Shown here: positions 1 to 12,300 of the stretch, in pieces
Numbering within the stretch: position 1 is the first letter of the stretch
How the letters are laid out: the number at the start of each line of letters is the position of its first letter
DNA from: Epiperipatus broadwayi
Taxonomy: Eukaryota > Onychophora > Udeonychophora > Euonychophora > Peripatidae
Assembly: GCA_028023455.1 (NCBI GenBank)
Contig: JAQFVV010000032.1
Span: 5,244,392-5,308,391 of the forward strand
DNA: 64,000 nt
Direction of reading: 5' to 3'
Translations under genes and position numbers: made by a program
Notes under the pieces: model-generated
What the model was told of the DNA's origin: nothing
What the model saw: the letters and a program-made list of their open reading frames with translations, nothing else
The model's database searches: none

Positions 1-1253
1 AATATAAATAAATTTTAATTGAAGTGAATAATTTAATTTTGATAATATATTTAACATTTTGTTTACTTTTTTCTCTAGAATTAATAAATACTGCCCTGTG
101 ATATTTAGTACAATTATAGCAACACTCGTAAAAAGCGCATGTACAATAGCTTGAAAGGCTGATCTTTAATGTATTACAATTTATAAACATTGTGCTATAT
201 ATAAAATAAATGCTTATTTACATAATGATTCATGTGTAGTATGAGCTAAAGATTTCTGATTTGAAGCTAAAATGATCACCTTGGTTTCAAGCACCTTCTG
301 AGTTACAGGCATTTCATTATTTTATTCTGTGATGTTCAGCACAGTGGTAGATCTATGGAGTCAAGAGCTAAAGAATTATAGATAGATGCTTAACTTGTTA
401 CTACAGTTTCTCAGAGCATGGCACAATCTTTTTTGACTTATTTTTCTATTCTTTTCACTACTAAATTATCAAAATTTTTAATTCAAAGCTCCTCACACTG
501 CTTCACTTCAAATCTGGCTTTTTCAATTATCATTTTATTCAAAATAATATATATATATATAATCAAACAATCTCAATATATTGTCATGGCAACTTCCTTT
601 TTACAATAAAGATGGCTGCCCACCTTAATTTATGGTCCAATATGTTTATATAGATAATAAAGATTGCAACTTCACTAAACAGAGTGAGATTAATAAATAA
701 AAACTTTAAATAAAACTCATTAAACAACAAAATTTAACTTTTTTCTTAAAGCAGACTAACAAATAGTCAATTATAACTTTCAAATTTCACTGAAACTATG
801 TATTATTTAGATAATAAAGCTAATAATGTTCAAGGCTAGATAGGTCTACAAATGTCAATACATGAAAGTAGTCAACACTTTAAACAATAACAATCAACAA
901 CTCACTTTATTTAACACAGTGGATAGAGGTGTAATCTTAAAAGCTAAAAGTTTAAAATTATTTTTTAATTGAAAAAAAAAAAAATAATTCAGTCAGTTGA
1001 GGGAAACAGTTGGATGTTCAGCTTATGGTGCTCAAATATTACATGACTTATTAAGCAGCAAATCATAGGGTATTTTTATGTAACTTTAAAGATATTTAAA
1101 AATGATACAGCTAATTTAAAATTATTATTAATTAACAATTTATTTTCATATTCTTTGCGGCCATATTCTTGTATTTTTTTTATTAATCAATGTATTGGTA
1201 AATTAAGCATCACATGATCTCTATCTCTTATACTAGCACATATTTGTTTATAA
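1..1253. other. AT-rich intergenic DNA, nothing recognised
   Basis: No coding potential, RNA gene or repeat structure stands out. The 63-codon frame beginning at 418 is built of common AT-rich codons and has no recognisable domain. Short A-runs and AT stretches are the only texture. Confidence 0.6.
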
Positions 1254-1562
1254 ACAAAGCAAAACTCTCCATACAGTATTGCCACCCTGTGCCAACCAGA
1301 GTAATCAATGAATGCCAGAAGGCTTGTGCATAAAATCCCTATCTAATGACTACTCATCCAATATCCCCAGACTAGTTTCTGGCTTGTGGCAGTGCTCTCA
1401 GATCCAAAGCTCCTCACTGATGATGGACACAAGCCAGAAACTAGTCTGGGGATATTGGATGAGTAGGCATTAGATAGGGATTTTATGCACAAGCCTTCTG
1501 GCATTCATTGATTACTGTGGTTGGCACAGGGTGGCACTACTGTATGGAGAGTTTTGCTTTGT
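1254..1562. repeat. 135-bp inverted repeat (foldback) containing a hammerhead ribozyme
   Basis: The left arm is 1254-1388, the right arm 1428-1562 and the loop 39 bases. Comparing the left arm with the reverse complement of the right arm base by base gives an ungapped alignment with three mismatches over 135 positions. A full transcript would fold into one very long hairpin. The right arm plus loop carries a hammerhead ribozyme on the plus strand (1402-1460). The left arm, read on the minus strand, carries only the 3' half of that ribozyme because the core sequence around CTGATGA is deleted. This looks like two copies of one small element joined head to head, or a foldback element. No target-site duplication is obvious. 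Confidence 0.9.
1402..1460 (+). ncRNA. Type I hammerhead ribozyme (candidate)
   Basis: All parts of a type I hammerhead are present in order. Outer stem I is ATCCAA (1402-1407) with TTGGAT (1455-1460). An internal loop of AGC against TA follows. Inner stem I is TCCTCA (1411-1416) with TGGGGA (1447-1452), including one G-U pair. The core is CTGATGA (1417-1423). Stem II is TGG/CCA (1424-1426 and 1434-1436) with a seven-base loop. GAAA is 1437-1440. A minimal stem III falls within ACTAGT (1440-1445), followed by C at 1446, which gives a GUC cleavage triplet. The stem III sequence is a perfect palindrome, so two molecules could pair there; minimal stem III of this kind is known from Penelope and retrozyme hammerheads, which act better as dimers. 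Self-cleavage is predicted, not shown. Confidence 0.8.
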
Positions 1563-3653
1563 CTTGGTAAATTACTAACAATTCAAACATAATAAAGAAC
1601 TTATATTAAAATGTGATAAACTGTAAGATTTTCACCCTTTTATATTAAATTTCATATTTTCTTTTTATTTGAAGATAAGCAAACAATTCCTCAGATCCTT
1701 TATGGTTTAAATTCCAATTTTCCACAGTATTATAATATATATTATAAAAGTTGTAAAAAATGTATAATGTGTGTGGGTAAAGAGAATAGTCTTTAGTTAT
1801 AATCTTCAACTGCTTAGTGATAATAAAAGTTGAACAATGTTCTTATACAATTTTTTAATATCTAAAGCTTTGTTTTGTAATAATTATCATTCTTAATTTT
1901 TCTCTGATATGCTATTTTTATTCCATACTTTATTTCAATTTAATTTTTATTTATTTATTTTTAAATCAAACATTTCTTCCATTTTTTCATTTGCTTTGGA
2001 AGTTACTTTTTATGTTAATTCAATGATCATTCTCTTTCTTTTTGCTAATTTTTAAAATCTAATTATTTTATCTTTTTATATGCAATAGTTTATCATAGTA
2101 CAACTGGCAAATCACAACCAACATGAAATGCAAGAGTCTGCTATGGATTTGGCCTACTTCTGAATCTAAGATAACGTCAATAATAATAGTTTGTTAAATA
2201 TAAACATAATAATAATATAAGACTATTAAAATTTGGTTAAAAAGATAATAATTAAATATTAAGTAAAGACCAATATTTTCATTAAAATGAATAATAAAAT
2301 GGTAATAAGTGATTAAAAAACTTTTTATACTTTATGCAATAATCCACCATAAATCACAACTATTAGTTCATGCTCATTAATAATTCTTTCTATCATCCTT
2401 AAATACAGAAGTCTCATTTGAAATATATTGTACTATAAATTTACTAAATTGATGTCCTGCTGTCATCAAGTAGTTATTTTAATGCTTGAGGTTTGTGAAT
2501 CGTGATTACAGATCTCACTTCCAAAGAATGACTTTTGATGAACTTATGACCAATAAAGTATTTGATTATTTATTTTATTAACTAAATTGTTTTAGAATAT
2601 CAACCATACAATATTAAATATTTATATAGTGGAGAAGCTGGTTTGACTTTTCACAGCTAATCTAAAAACAAAGCAAAATAATAATAATGCGTATCCCTAC
2701 CCCTTTTTCTAACCATCTTTATAAACATCACAATCTGAAAGTATTTGTTTAAAAATAAAAATGTTAATGCAAAAATAAATTGATTAGGAAGAAAACAATT
2801 ATTTTGACATCACTCAATTATTTTATGCCTAAAAAAGTTATTAATTTAGATGCAATTCATCTTTTTAAATTTGTTTTTAATTGTTATTTTTATTTTTATT
2901 ATGTTCTACTTTAATAATTAGAAGAGCATTTTGTTATAAAAATCATTTTATTTACAAAAAATATCCAAAATGGCATTTTGTAATTATAAAATCATATCAA
3001 ATTAAAATCTTATTCGGTTTTTTTTTTTTAATAATCTCTTAACTAATTTTCACTGTCGCCTGAAAAAAGAAAAAAAACAACTTTGTTAATTTGAATTCTA
3101 ACAAATTTGATAGAAATGAGAAAAGGATGATAATAAATTTTTAAAAAAAGAGAACGGCAGATAATTTTATTCATATTAGACAAATTATATAGTAATATTT
3201 AAAATAAAAAAAATTATAATAACAACTGCTGACTTTGATTTTAGTTTAAATAGGCAAAAGGCACATTTATTATAATAAACAAACATTTATTTATAGAGTA
3301 TAGTCAGTTAATGAAATGTGCCGAAAGATATTTGAAGTAGAATTCAAAATTTACGATTCCTTGACAAGCAAATGTAAAAATTTAATAAAGCAAAACTTTA
3401 TATTCGATAAATTCAGAGATTTTAATAATAATAAAAATCATGTTAGATAGTTAAAGTAATAAATACTTTGCTAAAAAGCTGTGTATGTGTGTATGTTTTT
3501 TTTTTAAAGTATATATGTTTTAAATACTAGATTTGATTATATATATTGAAGCTATATTTATGCACACATGTACATGATGTTGATAATGTTAAAAGTTACG
3601 AAAAGAATTTAAAAGTAAAAAAGTTTAATAAAAAAAAAATCCAACTACAATTT
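1563..3653. other. AT-rich intergenic DNA, nothing recognised
   Basis: No long reading frame, tRNA-like promoter or clear repeat was found. There are scattered homopolymer runs (for example T-runs near 3020 and 3500) and short AT stretches. Confidence 0.55.
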
Positions 3654-4220
3654 TCCAGCAAGCAATTCACTTGCTCACAAACAAGTTAACAAGCTGTGAT
3701 TTTTATGCTTAACAAGAATTCAAAACCTTAGTCTACTCTAATGCAAGATAATAATATACCTTAATCAATTGCTTACTTACTTCCAATTTTGAGTTACATT
3801 TTTTATTCAAACTTCCAATTAAAATCAAGTTATTTTACGATAATTAAAAAAAAAAAAAGTTATCTGATTACCAGTGTCTGTCGTCAATAATACCAGCACA
3901 CAGTTTCAGTCAATAATACCAGCACCCAGTTTCAAAGTCCAAAGGTCAGTCAAGTATATGCTTATTTTTAATGTTATTGTAGCAAACTCTGATATTTGTT
4001 TAGTAATAAAAATTCGATTTCAAGTTCCCAGCAATTAATTCACTTGCTCACAACCAACTTAACAAGCTCTGGCTGTTTTTACTTATAAAGAAGTCAAAAC
4101 TTTAGGCTAGCAAGAAAAAAAAAAACTAACTTTATATACTTTTTCAATTTCCAATCAGTTGATAACTTATTTCCAATTTTTTGTTAAATTTTTCATTCAA
4201 ATCTTCTACCAACATCAAGA
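3654..4220. repeat. Imperfect direct repeat, about 180 bp, spaced by about 372 bp
   Basis: A segment starting with CCAGCAAGCAATTCACTTGC near 3655 recurs near 4027 as CCAGCAATTAATTCACTTGC. Both continue in parallel through matching blocks (a shared AACAAGCT, a shared TTACTTCCAATTTT-like stretch) to about 3830 and 4220. A short motif, AATAATACCAGCAC, is also duplicated at about 3887 and 3912 in the spacer. No coding sequence is evident. Confidence 0.7.
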
Positions 4221-4340
4221 GACTAGATAATTTCAAAAAACATAAGTCACTTCCAATAGCAATGCTGAATCTAACTACCTATTCAGATTTACCATCTCCC
4301 TATGAATGGAACCTCAAATCATGAATTTCATACTTAAATC

Positions 4341-4670
4341 ACATCAAAAGTCTCACTTGGCCTCTATCTCTAACACAGCATAACCCAGAGTCTGACTAAC
4401 CTATGACAAACTCCAACTCAACAATAGCAACCAGTTCTAACATAACTGTACCAGCAGCTCTCTCTGGAAATCAGGATCCTCTACTCATAAATCTCCCACT
4501 TAAACTTTATCAAAAGCCTCACTCAACCTCTACCTTTAACACACAGATAAACCCAGAGTCTAACCAACCTACCACAAACTACAACTTAGTGATAGCAACC
4601 AATTCTAACATAGCTGCCATCCTTCTCCCTCTGGAACACATATATTCAAATGCACCAGAAAGCAGGCAAG
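4341..4670. repeat. Two tandem units of about 165 bp
   Basis: The block 4341-4505 resembles 4506-4670. Both contain ATCAAAAG followed by CTCAC, then ACCCAGAGTCT, a run of ACAAACT, and ATAGCAACCA followed by TTCTAACATA. A frame of 122 codons (4403-4771) stays open across both units and is rich in Pro, Asn, Thr and Ser. It matches no family I recognise and the same strand carries stops just outside it. The open frame is more likely a by-product of the repeat composition than a gene, though a decayed gag-like protein cannot be excluded. Confidence 0.6.
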
Positions 4671-4940
4671 GTGGAGTTGTACCAATTATGAAAGCAATCC
4701 CACCATGTCTTCCATCCACACCAATACCCTTCCCAATCCACATTGCTAATGAAACCAAGATAAAAACCTGATGACCCAAAGAAGATCCAGCACCCTAAAA
4801 AAATCAAAAATAACAAATAGATCTCATATCAGTATGGACCTCACAGACAACTGCCACACCAACATGGAAATTCTAGTTCCTTGCCTATGTTATTCAGGCA
4901 ACTCAACTACATAAAACTAAACCTGGTTTGCATCTGTAGA

Positions 4941-5335
4941 TATAGCAGTTCAGAGCATATAAAATTTATGTAATCTTGTGTAAATCAATAAAATAACTTT
5001 TATATAAATAAACCTACAACTACAGATTGCCCACATAACCACAGCAATCCATGTCATATAAAACCCTTGTAACTAATCCACAGCATGAAAAAATTCTATG
5101 TAAATCAATAAATCAACTTTTACATATGTAAACCTACATCTACAGATTGCCCATGAAACCACAACAATCCAAGCTATGTAAAACCCTTGTAACTAATCCA
5201 CAATATGTAAAAATTCCTGCAATCCTGTGTAAACCAATAAATAAATTTATATATATATATATATATAAACCTACAACTACAGATTACCCATGTAATCACA
5301 GCAATCTAAGCTATGTAAAACTCTTGTAATTCTCT
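4941..5335. repeat. Tandem repeat, 120-137-bp units
   Basis: The phrase AACCTACAACTACAGATTG (with single changes) starts at 5011, 5131 and 5268, giving periods of 120 and 137 bases. Each unit continues with a CCCA..ACCACAGCAATCCA-like block, then TGTAAAAC..CTTGTAA, and ends in TGTAAA.CAATAAA. The third unit is lengthened by a (TA)n tract at about 5250-5266. A partial unit precedes the first at about 4941. The repeated CAATAAA could resemble polyadenylation signals, but nothing else suggests a transcript. Confidence 0.85.
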
Positions 5336-8300
5336 AAGACAAATAAAGTTTATCTTTGAAACATAAAAATTAAATATAAATGTATATGGTATAATTAATT
5401 ATGAAGTTAATTTGTGTTAAAAACAAAATATTTTCTAAAGTTTGTAAAAAGATAATAGATACTAAACTTTAGCTAAAACTAGTTTAAAGGTAAAAGTTAT
5501 TAAAATTTGGAAACAAGATTCTAAAAAAAGTAATTAAAATGCTTGTAAACAGATTACTAGAGTAAGTTTAATTAAAAAATTGTTATTCCTGCTCAAAAAT
5601 ATGAGCTTGCAAATAGGGTATTGGACCAATAAACTCTGATCTCAGTGAAAATAATGGAGTTATCTATGGCCAATAAATCAGAGGATCAAAACTACAAGAA
5701 ATGACCCAAAATGTTACTGTTAAGATATCTAAAACTTGTATAAGTAGTGCTGAAAATTATTTTCATATTTATTCTATCTTAATCCTGCCAATTATTATCA
5801 TTCAATTAATTCTTATCTGACTGTTCCAGTAAGTCTACCATGCAACAGTAGAGATGCCATTATCTGCTTCACTCTGTCAAGCTGGCAAGCTGAAAACCCA
5901 TTGATGAGTCCCAATAAAAAGCCATCAACAAAAAAAGAAATCATCTGAACATGTTGTTGTATCCACTTGATATTAGTAAAAATCTGACATCCAGTGCCAC
6001 TGGAAAAACCAGCGATCAAGCCAAGATGAAATCATTGACAAAAATTCTACTAAAATCTAATTATCAACTAAACTTTCATCAATCATAGATATGGTAAAGA
6101 ATCAACTTGGAAAATACCTAAAAACTGAACATGAACTGTTAAGCTGAAAGAATAAGTATACTATCACCAATCTAATGAAATATATTAATGAATAATGATT
6201 TCTTTTTAGTCTGTTTACAAGCACATATGGCAAGAGATGGTAATTTGGTCTCTATCACATAGCTATTTTAATCTACTTGTAATCATGATCTCTTGTCATG
6301 CTACTAAATATTGATTTGTTAATCAGTGGTTTACACTTTATTTAGTTAATAATAGTATGTTAAATAGGTAAAAATTTAAAATTATGAATGGGAAGCAAGA
6401 CTGCTGCATAGACAAGCTAGATTAGGGTTTTATTAAATAGATGTCAGTTTTAGCTAACTAGCCTTGTATTTGAATAATTGTGATTGATAACAATGTACAG
6501 CTATCAGTTCATCAATTTGGGTCATAAGTTGCATCAGAAACTCATTTTTATGTAACGCATTAATATTAGATGATTATAATATCATTTGTGACTGCTGATC
6601 TCTTACAATCATTATATTATTTAAACAGTGATGTGCAGTAGATGATCATTTCCTACCAGATGCAATCTATTTTATTTCACACATGTTATAGTGTTACATA
6701 TATGACTGTCATCACTGTATGCTATACTCACAGTAGATGATTAATTCATACCATAGGCATACAATTATCACATGTAGTTGCTCTTATATAGATACCATTG
6801 TAGTACAGATGTGATTTTTTGTATTTTACAATTATTTTATTATTTATTGCATATTAATATCATAACCTGTAATTAATCACAACAGTAAAGTAGTAACATT
6901 AGCCATAGTTTATAAGCTTGTATTATCATCATTAAACAGAGGCAGTTGACCTATGTACAGTGTGTCTGAAGTTGAGAATAGTTAGATGTATATGCAGTAG
7001 ATTGGAATCAATTCAAACAATTAATGTTAATAATATTCTACATTAATAGTGTCAAATAGGAATTATTTTAAAGTATTGAATCATTACACCACCATGTACT
7101 ATATCTATGTATAATTAAAATTAGATTAAGAAAATTTGGAAAGGTTTATTTATCTTAAGCTAATTTATGAATCAATTGACTATAATTGTGCCAGTTTATG
7201 TTTGTGTTAATATACATTGTGATAGTAACTGATAATGATCAAACACCCATCACAAGTATTAATTGACTCACAAAATGTTGAAGTATAAATATTATTTAAA
7301 AATCAAGAGAGATATTTGTGGCCAATATAATATACACACATATTATATTGCCAGATAGCAATAAAATATGTACATATTGCAACTATGTTTATTATTTTAT
7401 TTGTGATATTAATTTTTGTGAATACCTTTTCTTTAATGTGTTTTACTTTTTTTTTTGTTTAAGATAAGGGGGGAAATGAAGTAAAATGTTCATTAGTTAC
7501 TTCTAATTAGATTTGTAGAAATACATTTTTTAAAGTGTTTAATATATTGGAGTCTAATTAGAGCCATTGTTGTATCTAAATTTTTATAATTCCTTTTTGT
7601 GGGTAATTAAAGGATTTGTCTCCTTGATATAATTTTTTTTAATTACTTTTTCTTTAGATGTATCAAGATATGTTATCAAAATTTCATTGGGAAAGCATTT
7701 TATAAAAAAAACCTTGAAATTCTTTTTTTGTAAAAATTAAAACGACTCATCTGCAAGCTGATTAAAAAAAAAAATTAAGGTCAAAACTAGATACAACAGT
7801 TTTGGTCTTTGGTATTGAAATGGTATATTCCTGACCTCATATATGTTTCCCCTATTTTTCCCCACAACTCCATCTATGCCAAATTTAAACCCTCTCGGAG
7901 AATATGTATATAAGTGGCAACACAGTTATATATGTATCATCACACATATATATGTGAACAAACGACTCTAATATTATCTGTTTATATATATGTAGCTTGT
8001 ATATTTTATTTTAAAATAATATATTTTGTATTATAGATTTTATTTTGTTAAAAGAGTCAATTTATTATTTTTACATTTCAAATCACATGTATATATGTGT
8101 AGTTTACATATGACCATGATATATTTATAGAGAGCACAATATTATTTAGAAGTCCTTATGATTCTTAATTTTAACCTTAAATAAGTTGAAAACAAAAGTC
8201 ACACTAGCCGCACCTGTTTTAGCAGAGCTGTCTGAGGCCATTTACATTATCTCTAATATTTTAGGAAAATATTAAAGATTTACTAAACTGAAGCTATTGC

Positions 8301-8498
8301 AAGGTCTGTGGGGATTTGAAAAGTTTAGTTAAAAACATCCTGTTAAAAATTGACAGGGAGGTTTAAATGAATTAAGTTATAAAATTTCAGAGAGGTCCTA
8401 ATTGATTCTCAAGCAGTAAATAATCTTGTTGACTGCAACATGTTCTAATCCTTGAATCCTGTAAATAGACTATATTTCTTGCTGTAATCATTCATTCA
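5336..8498. other. AT-rich intergenic DNA
   Basis: No recognisable gene. The 5813-6019 stretch is slightly richer in G+C and has a 68-codon minus-strand frame without a recognisable domain. A phrase containing CAGTAGATGAT recurs at about 6637 and 6731, but the similarity does not extend far. Confidence 0.5.
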
Positions 8499-9349
8499 TT
8501 CATCATCAACCATTATCAATCCACTGCAGGATGAAGGTCTCTCAAAGTTCAATCCATCTTTTCTTATCTTTAGCTTCTCTTCTCCACATCACCCCTACAC
8601 ACTTTCTTATTTCATCCATCCATCTCACATGTGGTCTCTTTCTGGGTCTTTTACAATCTCTTGGAATCCAGTTCAAAATTTCAATTGTCCATCTATTATC
8701 ATCTCTTCTAGCAATATGTCCAGCCCAATTCCACTTCAGTCTTTTAATTTTTTTAATGAGGTCAGTAACACCTGTTTGTTTTCTTACCCATACATTGCAT
8801 TTTCGATCTCTTCTTGTTACTCCCAACATGCATCTCTCCATACTTCTTTTAGTGGTCTGAAGTCTCTGTATTGCTCTTCTATTAAGTGTCCAAGTCTCAG
8901 ATCCATAAGTAAAAACTGGCAAAACACATTTATTAAAAACATTCCTTTTCAAACACATAGGCATATTTCCTTTTAGTATCAAGTTATTTCTACCAAAAGC
9001 ACTCCAACCAAGTTTAATTCTATGATTAATTTCATCCATTATGTTTCCAACTGTATTAATAAGCTGACCAAGGTATTTGTAACTGTTAACTTCTTCTAAC
9101 TCATCATAATCAATCTTTATTTTCATATTTTGAGAAAATCTATTAAACATTACTTTAGTCTTTTTAACATTTATCTTTTGTCCTACATTCATCTGATATC
9201 TCCTGCAACATTTCCTTTAGCTCTAAAGCATTATTTGCAAAAACAACTACATCATCTGCAAAATATAAATGACTTAAATAATCTCCATTTACTTTCACTC
9301 CTTTAGCTTCCCATTTTAATCCACAAAATACTTCTCGCAGCACTGCTGT
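8499..9349 (-). pseudogene. 5'-truncated, frameshifted RTE-type LINE reverse transcriptase
   Basis: This is the 3' part of a non-LTR retrotransposon of RTE type. Read on the minus strand, it begins inside the RT palm domain and contains the catalytic motif FADD (codons 9251-9262, followed by VVVFAN), which is intact here. It continues into the LINE 3' domain with the marks KTKVMFN, KYLGQ, YGSETWTLN and RDDNRWTIE. An 8-base deletion near 9192, relative to the second copy at 25.7 kb, shifts the frame, so the 216-codon frame 8542-9192 is only the downstream part. The 3' end reads LQWIDNG-type residues and then a TGATGATG/(AATG)n tail, where a LINE 3' end is expected. The sequence departs abruptly from the other copy at 9349, which marks 5' truncation. 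No clear target-site duplication was found. It cannot be functional. Confidence 0.9.
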
Positions 9350-12300
9350 AATGTGTTACATGTTAAAGACATATTGTTACCAATATCCATGCCAGTTTAA
9401 TCTTTGTCATGGTGGAGTAGAAGGCATTAGATTTACCATTTTCCTAAGAAAAGATAGGAATTTCTAGTCCTATTCTATATGCCTATTAGCTCATCATTAT
9501 CATTGTAGATCTGGGAAATCAGCAATATCCTTCCACAAGAACATCATAATTTAAACCATGTGACCTATGCAGAATTCTGTAACACCTGCCATATAATGTG
9601 CATGAATCATAAACTGCAACCAAGAAGATTGGTAATATTCTTTCAAAGGACTGCAGAGCTCTTAAATCACTTTTCAACCTTTAAACTTTAATATTAAAAG
9701 CTAGCATAAATGTAAAAAGATGAACATTCAAACTTAAATCTTTAAAATTCATTTGAAGTAATCTAAATCTTGTATAACCCTGTCTGAAATAAAATATAAA
9801 ATTTGTTAACTTTCATTTTTCTAAATTATAACAATGTTCACTAGTTGTTTATTAAAATGTTTGTATTGGTGCAGTTATGCTTATATAGCTATTCATTCTG
9901 CTTTAATTCTCAAAAATTTAAATATGGCATAGTATGCCAAGTATTTTGAAACAGGGAGCAGTTTAAATTTTAATAAATTTTCAGTGAAGATATGATAATT
10001 AATATCTTCATCTTAAATATACTTTAATAATGCTGTTTAGCACTCCAGCCCACTGTTTCAAGATCCTATTATATTGAATAATAACAGATCACTCTGAACT
10101 CATTATTATTAATTGCTTAGGTTTATACTATATAAATGCATAGTGTCACTTGCTCTTAAAGTTCAAAACTATAATTTTAAATATTTGATTTAATGAAGTA
10201 ATAGACTATCCCTAAAGATAGTGATAAAATATATTTATTAATGTCTTATCAATTGCCACTAAATATACTTTCCTCTCCATAATTAATAATTAAAAATGCA
10301 GGTTTAATATTTTAAATGAGATTATAATTTAGTTTTAGACCTTTAGTTAGCATAATTGTAATGCTATTAAAGAAATGAGTTCTGCTGGCTCTACAAATGG
10401 TACCTGACTATTCATGTGCAGTTAATTTAGATATACATTTGTATTTTACTTATGTGTTGTGTGTCTTTACAAAGTACATTTTTGTACATTTAAATTTTGC
10501 TGCATCTTTTTAAATGGGCTCATGGTGCTGGTCACCCCATTCCTTAGTTTGGGTATAGCTATCTTTCTTAGAACTGGAATGTGAGTGTCCAGACAATATT
10601 TATAATGCCTATCAAAGTTTCTGAACTTATCTGTCCATATATTAATTGTAGCAAGCCATTCAATCATAGGGTACAGAGCATTTTGATGCTGAAGCATTTG
10701 AATAATTACTCACACTGTAAACTTATTTCTTAATGTTTAGTCAGTGCCATAGCCTACTGGGTGGATTTAGAATAGCCTGTTCTTTTCTCTTATTAACTAA
10801 CTGTTCAGGATTCATCTGAAACACAATCTTTAGTTGCCAGGCTAAATCTCTGTATCATTTTTGAGCTTACTTAAGTGTTCACATTTTAATGTATAGAAAT
10901 AGCAGTTATATGAACACTGTAAGTATAAATCTATCTTGGACTGGTATATTACATTGTAAAATTATCAAACCACAATGTAAGAATATGTTTGGCATATTAA
11001 GTGACTATAGGCATGATTATTAACTGTGAATAGACCTATTTTAATGTGTTAGGAGGAGATTCTATAATAATAACTTTTTCTCAACCACTATATAATGCCT
11101 GCATGCATTGATCATACATACATAACACTAAATAATCTTTATCATTTTCTTTTACTTGTTTTTATGTTATTGTTTCAATAAACCTCTTTAAAATATAAAA
11201 CTCATTTCATATCTTTCTTGCTCATAGTCCTATTTCAAATCAATTCATATTATGTTATACCAATTCCTTAATAATTTTATATGTTGAATATGCTTTGTTT
11301 TAGTTAAGTTAATTAGTGTGTTAAGTAGTCTATTTAACACTTAAGTTATAGTTAAATAGTTAATTTTCCACAAGACTCATGTTTCTCCCGGTTCAGAACT
11401 GGCTCATAGAAGAAATTGAAACCCATGTGTAACCTCAGAAATGTCTTTCATAAGTTATTAAATCTTGAAGTACTGGTGAAGGATTGATGCTTGGTCAGAT
11501 TTGGGATCTCATCCCATTTTGATAAGATTTAGTCTACTTTACCTGGACTCAGGATTTTCTTATGTGAATGTATAAATCTCATCATTATATATGTTTTTTT
11601 CCTTGAATTCTGGTGCCCAATATGCAGCTGAACTATTTCTCACATGACCTTGAACAGATTGTGCATTTTTGTATGATGTTATATATATAATTTTTTCCAA
11701 ATTCTGACACAATGCTAGGACTATTGAAGCATCCACCCTCACTATCTGAGATCCATGGATTAATGGCTTATTTGTATGTATTGTATTCTTTTTATTAGGT
11801 CTGAATAGATTTTAAAAGCCAATTTCTTAAAAAAAAATCTTAAGTATTGTGAGTGCTATAATAATATTGATAGGGTTCTAAACTTTGTTGAGATAAATTT
11901 AAAAGTTATAAAAATATTTAAAAGTTATTATAAAATGTTAAATAATATAAAAATTAAATAATATAATTTTGTATGGTTGGAAGAACTGGCCATAGTAATA
12001 ATGATTTAAAATTATGAAGTAAAAGTTTTATTAAACAAGCTTTTGAAAACTAATTTAAAATAATGTTTAATATTTAAATAAGATATTAAATGTATTATAT
12101 AAAATTATATTTAAATTATATTATAGTTATTTATTAAAAGTTTTAGTATTTTATGATGTAAACAAGTATATTCAATTTTATTTACTGTTTAATTAATGTC
12201 AAAATTTATTATTCCAAATTTTATCATTACATTTTATTATTTTTATAATTTTAAATATTTAGTTAATTTCATTTCAGACAGTGAATATAAAAAATTGCAA

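Noticed and set aside
8531-8976. Plus-strand frames over the RTE fragment, also at 25642-26139
   Set aside because: They are antisense shadows of the LINE reverse transcriptase on the minus strand.
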